Positions 1 to 8,005 of a DNA stretch of 64,000 bases are shown here, piece after piece (position 1 is the stretch's first letter; every line of letters starts with the position of its first letter). The stretch is from Xanthobacter dioxanivorans (GTDB taxonomy: Bacteria; Pseudomonadota; Alphaproteobacteria; Rhizobiales; Xanthobacteraceae), in the NCBI RefSeq assembly GCF_016807805.1, contig NZ_CP063362.1, positions 5,808,501 to 5,872,500 on the forward strand, written 5' to 3'. The translations under genes and the position numbers were made by a program. The notes under the pieces are model-generated. The model had not been told where the DNA came from. It made no database searches and saw nothing but the letters and a program-made list of their open reading frames with translations.

Positions 1-397
1 CTACGGCTTCGGGACCGAGGTGGCGCGGATCTTCGAAGGCTTGTTCCGCGCTTCGGTCTATTTCGACCTGCGGCGCCTGCCGGAGCTGTTCTGCGGCTTT
101 GCCCGCGCCCGCAGCCAGGGACCGGTGTCCTACCCGGTCGCCTGCGCACCGCAGGCCTGGGCGGCGGCGGCGCCCCTCGCCCTCCTCCAGGCTTCGCTCG
201 GGCTCGACTTCGACGTGGCCCAGGGCCAGGTGACCTTCGAGCGGCCGGTATTGCCCCGGTTCCTCGACGAACTCATTTTGCGCGGCCTGACCGTGGCCGA
301 CGGCGCGCTCGACGTGAAGATCCAGCGCGTCGGCGCGTCGGCGGCGCTCTCGGTCATCGGCCGAAAGGGGCATGTGGGCCTGAAGGTGGTGGCCTGA
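1..397 (+). CDS. glycogen debranching enzyme-like protein, C-terminal fragment
   Basis: The reading frame is open from the first bases of the window (codons begin at base 2) and stops at 397, so the gene starts upstream. The visible 131 residues carry the C-terminal signature of the amylo-alpha-1,6-glucosidase/GDE family: FGTEVARIFEGLF, RLPELFCGF, and then VACAPQAWAAAAPLALLQA, which is part of the (alpha/alpha) barrel end. A short beta-rich tail (FERPVLP...LDVKIQRVG) follows, as in bacterial debranching-type proteins attached to a GDE_N_bis domain. The family hydrolyses alpha-1,6 branches, but many alphaproteobacterial members have untested substrates. The true start and catalytic acids are outside the window. 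Confidence 0.85.
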   Translation, partial: YGFGTEVARIFEGLFRASVYFDLRRLPELFCGFARARSQGPVSYPVACAPQAWAAAAPLALLQASLGLDFDVAQGQVTFERPVLPRFLDELILRGLTVADGALDVKIQRVGASAALSVIGRKGHVGLKVVA

Positions 398-418
398 GCA
401 CCGGCCTCGGGCCGCTTC

Positions 419-1525
419 TCAACCCAGCGTCTGGCCGAGCCTCTGGCCGTAGGCGACGATGGCCCTGCCGGCCGGCGCGCGTTCTTCCTCGTAGCGGGCG
501 AGATTTCCATCGGCGACCAGCGCATCGCGTAGCGCGAAGGCATCGCCCGCCGCCTTGGCGACGCCCATGGCCGTATGCGGGCGGGCGACGAAGGCGGCAT
601 CCCCCATCAGCGCGATCCGGCCCGCGGTCATTCGCGGCGCGGCGTAATCGAAGATGGCGTGGATGAAGGGCCGTGGCTCCGCCTCCACGGCCGCGCGGAA
701 CGACGGGGGCAGCAGCGCCTGCGCGTCGGCGCGCATGGCATCGACGACCTCCGGCCGAACACGCCCCGGCGCGAGCGAAAAAGGCCGGCGCTGGCCGTCG
801 ATATCCGTCAGGACGTCGTCGAGCTCGTCCGGCTGATAGCGGCGGTACCAGACCCAATTGTAGCGGCGTCGGCCGACCGCGGTGGATCCATCGGGTCCGG
901 CGACGAGATAGCCGAGGATGTGCGAACCCGGCATCTCGCAGAAGGCGAAGCGATCAAAAAGCTGGGTGGCCGCGACCTGCGGCACCTGCCCCTCGGGGAC
1001 CAGGCCGCGCCAGGTGGCATAGCCGACATAGGACGGCCCCGCCTGCCCGCCGACCACCGCCCCGCGCACGACGGAGCCGATGCCGTCGGCCCCGATCACC
1101 AGATCGGCCGTCTCCACGCTCCCATCGGCGAAATGCACCTGCGCGGCGGCGGCGTCCTGCGTCACCCCGACCACGGGTCTGCCGCCGACATAGCGCTCAT
1201 CCGGCAGCAGATCGCGGAAACTGCGGAACAGCACATCCCAGGAGAGCTGCGTCTGCGGCGTGCGCTGGGTCTGGACGACTTGGCCGCTCCGGTCGAGATA
1301 GATGCGCTCGCGGGCAACCACGCCAATATGGGCAATATGCTCGAACCCAACTTCGCGCAGCATCGCGAAGACCTCGCGTTGGGCGACCAGGCCGGCGCCA
1401 CGCCCCTCCAGCCCATGGACCGAACGTTCATGGACGGTAACGTCGAAGCCGGCGCGATGGAGGAGGGTCGCGGCGAAGAGCCCGCCAATGGAGCCGCCGA
1501 CGATGATGATGCGCCTGGGTTTCAT
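419..1525 (-). CDS. FAD-dependent aromatic-ring monooxygenase (2,6-dihydroxypyridine hydroxylase-like)
   Basis: 368 residues of a class A flavoprotein monooxygenase, which uses FAD and NAD(P)H to hydroxylate an aromatic ring. The Rossmann motif IIIVGGSIGG lies at residues 6-15, the DG motif (GADGIGSVVR) near 145-154, and the second FAD-binding GD motif (LMGDAAFVARPHTAMG) near 307-321. The overall pattern most resembles 2,6-dihydroxypyridine 3-monooxygenase and related ring hydroxylases; the substrate is not determinable here. The ATG at 1525 was chosen because an AAGGAC ribosome site sits 8 bases ahead and the glycine motif follows directly; a longer frame to 1660 adds only low-complexity residues. 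It converges on the debranching-enzyme gene, 21 bases away, and has no operon partner. Confidence 0.85.
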   Translation of the reverse strand: MKPRRIIIVGGSIGGLFAATLLHRAGFDVTVHERSVHGLEGRGAGLVAQREVFAMLREVGFEHIAHIGVVARERIYLDRSGQVVQTQRTPQTQLSWDVLFRSFRDLLPDERYVGGRPVVGVTQDAAAAQVHFADGSVETADLVIGADGIGSVVRGAVVGGQAGPSYVGYATWRGLVPEGQVPQVAATQLFDRFAFCEMPGSHILGYLVAGPDGSTAVGRRRYNWVWYRRYQPDELDDVLTDIDGQRRPFSLAPGRVRPEVVDAMRADAQALLPPSFRAAVEAEPRPFIHAIFDYAAPRMTAGRIALMGDAAFVARPHTAMGVAKAAGDAFALRDALVADGNLARYEEERAPAGRAIVAYGQRLGQTLG

Positions 1526-1969
1526 GATGATGTCCTTGTAGAGCGGCCGTGCGCGCCGCAAGCAGGTCCTGATCGCCGGGCGTACCTTCCCGGCAGGGGA
1601 CCGCGGACCGGGCCCCCCGGGTGACGCCGCCTGCGCCGGCCCGCCGATTTCGCGGCTCAAGCCGGCAGCGGAGCGGGAGCTGGCTGACGTCGCACATCAT
1701 CGTCGGCTCCCCTGACACGGGCCCCAGTGACAAGGGCGCCAGTGACAAGGGCCCCAGTGACATCGGCCCGGGTGAAATCGGCGCCAGGTCCACGATGGCA
1801 GGCTAGGAGACCGACGCTGCGCCTTCTTTCGCGAGCGCCGGACGGATGTCGCGTTCGCATGCCCGGAGCACGCGCGCCCCCCGGCCTGAAGCGCGATCCC
1901 GTGGCATCGCGAAAGACGGTGGGGGGCCATTCTCCTTACCTGACGCCCAGCGCGAAGGGGCGTCCCCAC
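1526..1969. other. intergenic region between divergent genes
   Basis: This 444-base stretch separates the minus-strand monooxygenase from the plus-strand antiporter and should hold both promoters. I see no convincing gene. Its one structured element is the 15-base tandem repeat at 1719-1778. The antiporter ribosome site, GAAGGGG, lies at 1954-1960. Confidence 0.7.
1719..1778. repeat. 15-bp tandem repeat, four copies
   Basis: Consecutive 15-base units start at 1719, 1734, 1749 and 1764. The first three share the form GGGCCCCAGTGACAA with one or two changes each; the fourth (CGGCCCGGGTGAAAT) is more diverged. Partial copies flank the array. The unit length is a multiple of three, so every frame reads as pentapeptide repeats, but none of those frames looks like a real gene. 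It lies in the divergent promoter region upstream of the antiporter. Confidence 0.75.
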
Positions 1970-3625
1970 ATGAGCAATCTGGAAGTCATACTGGTTCTTC
2001 TGCTGGGCGTCGTCGTGACAAACGGGATCGCCCAGGCGCTGCGCGGCCGCATCGCGCTCCCCATCATCCAGATTGCGTTCGGCGCGCTCATCGGCATGAC
2101 CACCGAATTCGGCGTGAAGCTCGAACCCGAGCTGTTTTTCGTCCTGTTCCTGCCGCCGCTTCTGTTTCTCGACGGATGGCGGGTTCCCACGGAGGATCTC
2201 GCCGACAACGCCGTCACGATCCTGTCCCTCGCCTTTGGCCTCGTCTTCTTCACCGTGCTCGGCATCGGGTTCCTGCTGCACGTCGTGGTGCCGCCGATGC
2301 CCCTTCCGGTCTGCTTCGCCCTGGCCGCCGTGCTTTCGCCGACCGATGTGGTCGCGGCCGGCGCCATGATGGCCAATGTGCCGGTTCCCCAGCGCATGCT
2401 GCGCATCCTGCAGGGCGAGGCCCTGTTCAACGACGCATCCGGCCTGGTCTGCCTGCGCCTGGCCATCGCCGCGGTCATGACCGGCGCGTTCCAGGCTTGG
2501 GACGCGGTGGGGACCCTGATCTGGACAGCCGCGGGAGGGATCGCCATCGGGATGGCATCAACCTGGATGATCTCTGGCGCCAAGTCCTGGGTCAGCTCGC
2601 GTATCGGCGAGATCACCTCCTCGCAGATCATCATCAGCCTCCTCATCCCCTACGGCGCCTATCTCATCGCCGATCGCCTTGGCTGCTCGGCGGTCCTTGC
2701 CGCCGTCGCGGCCGGCATGGTCATGAGCCGCATGGAGATAAGGGGGCTTGTTCTGCCGATCACGCGCGTGCAGCGGAGCACCGTCTGGGAAACACTCCAG
2801 TTCGCCCTTAACGGCGCGATCTTCCTGCTGCTCGGCGAGCAACTTCCCGCCGTGCTGTCGCATGTCGGCGCGAGCATGGCTGAAGACGGCCATCGCAGCA
2901 TCTGGTGGCTCGGCGTCTATGTCGGAGCCGTCACCCTGGCGTTGGCGGCGCTGCGCTTCGTCTGGGTCTGGGTGACGGTCGCCCTTTGGCTTGGCCGGCA
3001 CCGAAGCGAGATCCCGAGCCGGCGGCCGAACTGGCGGCTTACCGCCGCCATGTCGACGGCGGGCGTGCGTGGAGCTGTTACGCTCGCCGGGGCGCTGAGC
3101 ATCCCGCTGGCCCTGCCCGACGGCTCGCCGTTCCCGGCCCGCGACCTGGCGATCCTCATCGCCGCAGGCGTGATCGTCGCCTCGCTCATCCTGGCCAATC
3201 TGACACTTCCACGCCTGCTCGATGGCATAAGGCTGCCCGCCGCGCGGCCCGATACCCGGCGTGCGCAGGCGGCCCGCCTCGAAGCCGTAAAGGCCGCCAT
3301 CGCGGCGGTGGCGACGGCCGAAAAGCAGCATCCCGGCCGCCAGGGCGATCCTCTCTCGGCCGCGGCGGCGGTGGCGGACGATTACCAGCGTCGCCAAAAT
3401 CGCTTGTCCACGGAGGACGTGACGACCTCGGAGGAAACAAGACTCGGCACGCAGGCGGCGCTGCAAGAGGAGCGGCGCCTGCGCCTTCTCGCCCTCCATG
3501 CGGAGCGCTCCGCAATTCTCCGCATGGCACGAGACCGGCGGATATCCATGGATCTTGCGCGCAAGCTGCTGCGCGAGACCGACCTCATGGAGGCGTCCTA
3601 CGAACCTTTACCGGATGCGCCCTGA
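1970..3625 (+). CDS. CPA1-family Na+/H+ antiporter
   Basis: 551 residues: about twelve membrane segments (residues 1-420) followed by a hydrophilic tail of about 125 residues. Family signatures of cation/proton antiporters are present: LSPTDVVAAG near 122-131, with the ion-binding Asp126, and GEALFNDASGLV near 149-160, carrying the ND pair (154-155). The protein exchanges cytoplasmic Na+ (or K+) for protons and supports pH and salt homeostasis. The ATG at 1970 follows GAAGGGG by nine bases and starts directly at a hydrophobic helix; an in-frame extension to 1727 runs only through the tandem repeat and is rejected. The Arg/Ala-rich tail with charged helices is probably cytoplasmic and regulatory. 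The transported ion cannot be told from sequence. Confidence 0.9.
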   Translation: MSNLEVILVLLLGVVVTNGIAQALRGRIALPIIQIAFGALIGMTTEFGVKLEPELFFVLFLPPLLFLDGWRVPTEDLADNAVTILSLAFGLVFFTVLGIGFLLHVVVPPMPLPVCFALAAVLSPTDVVAAGAMMANVPVPQRMLRILQGEALFNDASGLVCLRLAIAAVMTGAFQAWDAVGTLIWTAAGGIAIGMASTWMISGAKSWVSSRIGEITSSQIIISLLIPYGAYLIADRLGCSAVLAAVAAGMVMSRMEIRGLVLPITRVQRSTVWETLQFALNGAIFLLLGEQLPAVLSHVGASMAEDGHRSIWWLGVYVGAVTLALAALRFVWVWVTVALWLGRHRSEIPSRRPNWRLTAAMSTAGVRGAVTLAGALSIPLALPDGSPFPARDLAILIAAGVIVASLILANLTLPRLLDGIRLPAARPDTRRAQAARLEAVKAAIAAVATAEKQHPGRQGDPLSAAAAVADDYQRRQNRLSTEDVTTSEETRLGTQAALQEERRLRLLALHAERSAILRMARDRRISMDLARKLLRETDLMEASYEPLPDAP

Positions 3626-3783
3626 TCGACGTGCGCCGGATGGCTGAGATTCGGGGGATCACGGCGCCAAGGACATCAGCGGTGCAAACCTTGATATGAT
3701 TTCGTTGGCAGCGGGACCGGCGATATACAGGCGAGTGCCTGGGGGCGCGCCAGGCTTATCGGCTCCGGGGAAGGATTTTCGAC

Positions 3784-4158
3784 GTGCGCCAATCTGCGAT
3801 GATCTCGATCATCGATGACGACGAATCGGTTCGGATTGCCACCGCCAGCCTCGTGCGGTCGCTCGGCTTCGCGACCAGCACGTTTGCGTCGGCGGAGGAT
3901 TTCCTGCTTTCGCCCCGACGGCAGGAAACCGATTGCGTCATCACCGATGTTCAGATGCCCGGCATGAGCGGCGTGGAGCTGCAGGCAAGGCTCCTGCGGG
4001 AGGGCTGCCGCACGCCGCTGATCTTCATCACGGCCTTTGCCGAGGAGCGCATCCGCCGTCAGGTCACCGCGGCCGGCGCGGTCGGTTTCCTCGCCAAGCC
4101 GTTCGAAGGCGGCGAGATGATCGCCTGCATCGACCGGGCGTTGAACCGCGACGCCTGA
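3784..4158 (+). CDS. stand-alone response regulator receiver protein (FixJ-type receiver)
   Basis: 124 residues, almost exactly one CheY-like receiver domain with no output domain. The acidic pocket is DDD at 11-13, the phospho-acceptor is Asp55 (CVITDVQMPGMSG), the switch Thr is in FITA (Thr83), and the conserved Lys is Lys105 (AKPF). The sequence around QMPGMSGVELQ is typical of FixJ/NarL-type receivers. Without a DNA-binding domain it may act as a phosphate sink or by protein contact. The start used is GTG at 3784; ATG at 3799 (MISIIDDD) is an equally reasonable alternative. No partner kinase is adjacent; the large fusion histidine kinase at 18186 lies 14 kb away. It precedes the Dps gene by about 290 bases. 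Confidence 0.85.
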   Translation: MRQSAMISIIDDDESVRIATASLVRSLGFATSTFASAEDFLLSPRRQETDCVITDVQMPGMSGVELQARLLREGCRTPLIFITAFAEERIRRQVTAAGAVGFLAKPFEGGEMIACIDRALNRDA

Positions 4159-4448
4159 CATCCCTTTCCACCGGCATGCCGACAGACGGCGGGCGCTGCG
4201 GCAGCGGCGCCTTTGGCACGCCGATGCCCTTTTCGCCTCCGCATGGCGCCCGCCGGGGCCGAAGCACACTCAAGTATGATGCGGGCAACCGAACAGCCGA
4301 TTTCGACGGCGCGGGCCCAGGTCTAGGTTTCATTCGTCGGACGTCGAGGGCCGGCGGCCGGGTGCCCGGGGCGGAGCGGAGCTTCGCGATGCGGCTTCCA
4401 AGTGCCGGGACGTATCGAAGCCAACAATTCATGCACGGAGTGCTTGCC

Positions 4449-4967
4449 ATGACCACCAACCCCGCGAAACCGCGTCAGATTGCGCCGCTGCGTACCCCCA
4501 CCGACCTCGGCAGCGAGGCCACCCGCGACATCTCCGCGGCCCTGACCGGGCTGCTCGCCGACATGTTCGCGCTCTACCTCAAGACGAAGAACTTCCACTG
4601 GCACATGTCCGGCCCGCATTTCCGCGACTACCACCTGATGCTTGACGAGCATGGCGACCAGATCTTCGCCACCACCGACGCCATCGCCGAACGCGCCCGC
4701 AAGGTGGGAGGCACCACGCTGCGCTCGATCGGCCACATCCAGCGCCTGCAGCGCATCGCCGACAACGACGCGGACTATGTGACCGCCCAGGACATGCTCG
4801 CCGAGCTGGCGCAGGACAATCAGCAGCTCACCGGCTTCCTGCGTTCCGTCCACGCCGTGTGCGAGGAGTACAACGACGTCGCCACCACCAGCCTCATCGA
4901 GGTGTGGATCGACGAAGCCGAACGCCGCACCTGGTTCCTCTACGAATCGACCCGCTCGAACCACTGA
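4449..4967 (+). CDS. Dps/ferritin-like DNA-protection protein
   Basis: 172 residues of the Dps family, dodecameric ferritin-like proteins that oxidise and store Fe2+ with peroxide and may bind DNA. The ferroxidase signature KNFHWHMSGPHF...LMLDEHGDQI lies at residues 47-72. The N-terminal tail holds several Lys/Arg residues (KPRQIAPLR), which in some Dps proteins mediates DNA binding. ATG 4449 was chosen because GGAG is eight bases upstream; ATG 4431 in the same frame would add six residues. Close grouping with a peroxiredoxin and a DsbA-like protein points to an oxidative-stress cluster. The stop is followed eight bases later by a strong hairpin. Confidence 0.9.
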   Translation: MTTNPAKPRQIAPLRTPTDLGSEATRDISAALTGLLADMFALYLKTKNFHWHMSGPHFRDYHLMLDEHGDQIFATTDAIAERARKVGGTTLRSIGHIQRLQRIADNDADYVTAQDMLAELAQDNQQLTGFLRSVHAVCEEYNDVATTSLIEVWIDEAERRTWFLYESTRSNH

Positions 4968-4974
4968 CCCCCGC

Positions 4975-5002
4975 GAACCGGCGCCGCCACAGGCGCCGGT
5001 TC
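4975..5002 (+). terminator. hairpin between dps and peroxiredoxin genes
   Basis: A perfect 11-bp inverted repeat (GAACCGGCGCC / GGCGCCGGTTC) has a 6-base loop, GCCACA. It starts eight bases after the dps stop and ends 28 bases before the peroxiredoxin start. No T-tract follows, so it may be a weak or processing hairpin rather than a full terminator. Confidence 0.55.
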
Positions 5003-5029
5003 CTCGATGCGCGATGCGGAGACCTCCTC

Positions 5030-5548
5030 ATGACCGACATGCCCACGACCGCTTCCAGCACCGTGCTGAAGGCGGGCCAGCCCGCTCCGGACTTCACCCT
5101 GCCCGCGACCCCCGACCAGCGTCTGTCGCTCTCCGACCTCAAGGGCAACGCCGTCATCCTCGCTTTCTACCCGGCCGACTGGAGCCCGGTCTGCGGCGAC
5201 CAGATGAGCCTCTACAATCAGGTCCTGCCCGAATTCCACCGCTACGGCGCGCAGCTCGTCGGCATCTCCACCGACGGCGTATGGTGCCATGCCGCCTTTG
5301 CCGAGCAGCGCAAGCTGCACTTCCCGCTTCTGGCCGATTTCGAGCCCAAGGGTGAGATCGCCCGGCGCTACGGCGTGTACCGCGCGCACGAAGGCACCAC
5401 CGAGCGCGCTTTGTTCGTGATCGGTCCCGAAGGCACCATCCGCTGGAGCTACGTCTCGCCGCTCGGCCTCAACCCCGGCGCCGACGGCATCCTTTCTGCG
5501 CTGGACGAGATGGTCGGCCAGCCCCGCACGTCCGGAGTTGCGTCGTGA
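5030..5548 (+). CDS. peroxiredoxin (AhpC/TSA family)
   Basis: 172 residues with the thioredoxin-fold peroxiredoxin layout: PAPDFTLPAT near 18-26, and the peroxidatic site FYPADWSPVCGDQ with Cys55. This Trp variant of the usual PxxxTxxC motif (Ser in place of Thr, PADWSPVC) occurs in AhpC-like peroxiredoxins. Cys86 (GVWCHAAF) is a candidate resolving residue. It reduces H2O2 and organic peroxides using a thiol donor. The ATG at 5030 is preceded by GGAGACCTCC. The stop overlaps the GTG start of the next gene (GTGA, 5545-5548), so the two are translationally coupled. The downstream DsbA-like thiol protein could be its redox partner (inference). Confidence 0.9.
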   Translation: MTDMPTTASSTVLKAGQPAPDFTLPATPDQRLSLSDLKGNAVILAFYPADWSPVCGDQMSLYNQVLPEFHRYGAQLVGISTDGVWCHAAFAEQRKLHFPLLADFEPKGEIARRYGVYRAHEGTTERALFVIGPEGTIRWSYVSPLGLNPGADGILSALDEMVGQPRTSGVAS

Positions 5549-6075
5549 CCCATCTCATTCCTCCCGTGAGCGCCGACGACCACAGCCAGGGCCCGGCCGA
5601 CGCGCCGGTCACCCTGATCGAGTACGGCGATTACGAATGCCCCTATTGCGGCGAGGCCTATCCGGTGCTCAAGGCGGTGCAGCACGCCATGGGCGCAAGG
5701 CTGCGCTTCGTGTTCCGCAACTTTCCGCTCACCGAGGCCCATCCCCATGCGGGCCGGGCGGCCGAGTTTGCCGAGGCGGGGGCAAGCGTCGGCCGCTTCT
5801 GGGCTGCGCACGACATGCTCTACGAGCACCAGGACAGGCTCGACGACGAGAGCCTCCTTGCCTACGGCCAGGAACTGGGGATCGAGCGGTCGGTGATGCG
5901 CGCGGCCTTCGAGGGGCGCTTCGACGAGAAGATCCGCCATGACTTCACCGGCGGCCTGCGCGGCGGTGTGAACGGCACGCCGTGCCTCTTCATCAACGGC
6001 CGGCGTTATGACGGCCCGCGCGATGTGGGGAGCCTGGTGGAGGCGTTGCAGGCCGCGGCCAAGGCTGGCGCCTGA
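5545..6075 (+). CDS. DsbA-family thioredoxin-fold protein (cytoplasmic)
   Basis: 176 residues. The thioredoxin-type active site CPYC is at residues 32-35 within EYGDYECPYCGEAYP, an inserted helical domain follows, and a cis-Pro loop (GVNGTPCLFING) lies near 138-149. This pattern matches the DsbA-like proteins often fused to or found beside NhaA antiporters. There is no signal peptide, so it probably acts in the cytoplasm as a disulfide oxidoreductase. The GTG start at 5545 overlaps the peroxiredoxin stop by four bases. An extra Cys right after the cis-Pro (Pro-Cys) is unusual. Confidence 0.85.
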   Translation: MTHLIPPVSADDHSQGPADAPVTLIEYGDYECPYCGEAYPVLKAVQHAMGARLRFVFRNFPLTEAHPHAGRAAEFAEAGASVGRFWAAHDMLYEHQDRLDDESLLAYGQELGIERSVMRAAFEGRFDEKIRHDFTGGLRGGVNGTPCLFINGRRYDGPRDVGSLVEALQAAAKAGA

Positions 6076-6543
6076 TCCTCGAAAGCAATCGCCGGAGCAC
6101 GGGCGTCGAATGACGTGCCCCGGCCGCCCCGCATCCCGGGATTTTGAGGTGCCGGCATAAGCCTGCCGAAGGGGGGCGGTCGCCGGCAGGCGACTCATCA
6201 CCAAGATGAGCCTCGACAACCGGCCGTCATGCCCGCGGCGGTGAATCCGTCTCGCCCGGCGCCACACCGCACCGGGTCCTCGCCGTGCGCCCCAGGGCCG
6301 CGGCCGGGACCCGGTGTCGCCATGCGCCGGAGCATCAACGTGCCCATGCCGGCGGGATCGGGAACCCGGGCCGGGCCGGGCCGGGCCGGAGCGGAATTCG
6401 CGTGAACAAGCCATGCATGAATGGGCAGTGATGGTCGCTCCAAACCTCTGCGCCCTCACCTCTGCGCCATTGTGGCCCAGGCAAGTTCTGGCATCATTGA
6501 CTTTCTTTTGGCAAGCCCAGTTTGAAGGCATCAAAATATTCTT

Positions 6544-6592
6544 GGAGCGCGATCCGATCAGGTTGAACCAATTTGATCGGTGAATCGCTCTC
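6544..6592. repeat. dispersed intergenic repeat copy (GGAGCGCGATCCG family)
   Basis: An imperfect inverted repeat: GAGCGCGATCCGATCA on the left pairs with TGATCGGTGAATCGCTC on the right, spanning 6545-6592. The left 13 bases, GGAGCGCGATCCG, recur exactly at 23335-23347, just after the large kinase gene. Short palindromic elements of this sort are common between genes in Rhizobiales (recall, not checked). Confidence 0.5.
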
Positions 6593-6747
6593 CAACTCCA
6601 AGATGAATCCCGCAAAGTGTTCGATACGACTGCATCCACGACCACAACGTCATGGCCGGGCGTGCCCCTGCCATGACAGGGAAAACGCTCAACCGGCGCC
6701 ATTTCGTGCGAATCGGGGGAATTCCAATTGGACCCCAAGATCCGGAA

Positions 6748-6783
6748 CCATGCCGCGGGCTCTGTTCAGCCCCCGCGGCATGG
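6748..6783 (-). terminator. hairpin downstream of the alpha/beta hydrolase
   Basis: A perfect 12-bp inverted repeat (CCATGCCGCGGG / CCCGCGGCATGG) has a 12-base loop. It begins eight bases beyond the minus-strand hydrolase stop. No clear T-run follows on that strand. Confidence 0.6.
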
Positions 6784-6791
6784 CTCTCCGG

Positions 6792-7634
6792 TCAGCCCTT
6801 GATGAAGGCGAGCAGATCCGGGTTGATCACGTCGGCATGGGTGGTGAGCATGCCGTGAGGGAAGCCCTCATAGACCTTGAGCGTGGCGTTCTTCAGCAGC
6901 TTCGCCTGCAGCAGGCTGGCGTCCGTGTAGGGAACGACCTGGTCGTCGTCCCCCTGGGTGACCAGGGTGGGAACGGTGATCGCCTTCAGGTCTTCGGTCT
7001 GGTCGGTCTCGGAGAATGCCTTGATGCCCTCGTAATGGGCCTTGGCGCTCCCCATCATGCCCTGGCGCCACCAATTGTCGATCACGCCCTGCGAGATTTT
7101 CGCGCCCGCCCGATTGAATCCGTAGAACGGGCCGGCGGCGACGTCGACGAAGAACTGGGCGCGGTTGGCAGCGAGCGCGGCGCGGAAGCCGTCGAAGACT
7201 TCGATCGGCGTGCCGCCCGGGTTGCTCTCGGTCTTCACCATCAACGGAGGAACCGAGCTGACCAGCACGGCCTTGGCGACGCGTCCCTGGGGCTGGCCGA
7301 ACCTCGCCACGTAGCGGGCGACTTCGCCGCCCCCGGTCGAATGGCCGATATGGACGGCGTTCCGCAGGTCGAGATGCTCGGCCACGGCGGAGGCATCGGC
7401 GGCGTAGTGGTCCATGTCATGGCCGTCGCTCACCTGGGTGGAGCGGCCATGGCCGCGGCGATCGTGGGCGACGACGCGGTAACCCTTGCCGAGGAAGAAC
7501 AGCATCTGGGCATCCCAGTCATCCGACGACAGCGGCCAGCCGTGATGGAAGGCGATCGGCTGGGCGTCCTTCGGGCCCCAGTCCTTGAAGAAGATTTCGA
7601 CGCCGTCCTTGGTCGTGACGAACCCGTGGCTCAT
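6792..7634 (-). CDS. alpha/beta hydrolase (non-haem chloroperoxidase/arylesterase type)
   Basis: 280 residues. The catalytic triad is visible: nucleophile Ser99 in GHSTGGG, the acid in QGDDDQVVP near 220, and His in GFPHGM near 258. The oxyanion region is [12 protein letters not shown] (29-40). The [12 protein letters not shown] signature matches cofactor-free haloperoxidases/arylesterases, which hydrolyse esters and can perhydrolyse acids; the physiological substrate is unknown. ATG 7634 is preceded by GGAGATACC. It is monocistronic and divergent from the efflux operon. Confidence 0.88.
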   Translation of the reverse strand: MSHGFVTTKDGVEIFFKDWGPKDAQPIAFHHGWPLSSDDWDAQMLFFLGKGYRVVAHDRRGHGRSTQVSDGHDMDHYAADASAVAEHLDLRNAVHIGHSTGGGEVARYVARFGQPQGRVAKAVLVSSVPPLMVKTESNPGGTPIEVFDGFRAALAANRAQFFVDVAAGPFYGFNRAGAKISQGVIDNWWRQGMMGSAKAHYEGIKAFSETDQTEDLKAITVPTLVTQGDDDQVVPYTDASLLQAKLLKNATLKVYEGFPHGMLTTHADVINPDLLAFIKG

Positions 7635-8005
7635 GGTGGTATCTCCAGTAGGGGTTGATATGCCGCAAACACGCTTCGCCAGGGCCGAGCCCCGGGGCGG
7701 GTTCACGCATTCGGACGGACAGCTGCGGTCACATGTTGCACGCAGCAAGTTCCCGGCGGCTCCCGCTCATGCGCTGTCGCCCGGCTCACCATCGTCGCCC
7801 GAGTGAACCCTGCACGATCGTCCCGACGGCGTCTTTGCGATTTGCACGTTCCTGCCGCTCACCGGCGGTGCCGCGGAAGCGGTTTTTCGCGCGCACGCCC
7901 GCCTTCGCAAAAGTGGCATTCGGCAAGACGCATCACCCGGCGCGCCGATAAATCGACCGGACGGTGCCGCCCTGGCCCGCTCCGCCCGCCAAGGAAGCCG
8001 AAGTC
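7635..8005. other. divergent intergenic region
   Basis: A 371-bp region between the minus-strand hydrolase and the plus-strand efflux adaptor. I see no gene and no strong repeat. It presumably contains both promoters; none is obvious by eye. AAGGAAG at 7991-7997 is the ribosome site of the adaptor. Confidence 0.6.

Larger units (their letters stand above)
6076..6791. other. 716-bp intergenic region between convergent genes, with hairpins and simple repeats
   Basis: No credible gene. It contains a hairpin (GCCTGCCG 6161-6168 / CGGCAGGC 6184-6191), four perfect tandem CCGGG units at 6366-6385 plus part of a fifth, a dispersed-repeat-like inverted repeat (6544-6592) and the hydrolase terminator hairpin (6748-6783). 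The stretch 6430-6600 is clearly more AT-rich than the surroundings. The long plus-strand frame starting in this region is the antisense shadow of the hydrolase. Confidence 0.7.

Noticed and set aside
1727..1969. N-terminal extension of the antiporter through the tandem repeat
   Set aside because: Repeat-derived and Arg/Pro-rich, lacks a ribosome site, and would put a long basic tail before the first membrane helix; ATG 1970 has GAAGGGG.
6366..6389. CCGGG tandem units as a possible CRISPR or VNTR element
   Set aside because: Only four perfect 5-base units with no spacers; simple GC-rich slippage is enough to explain it.
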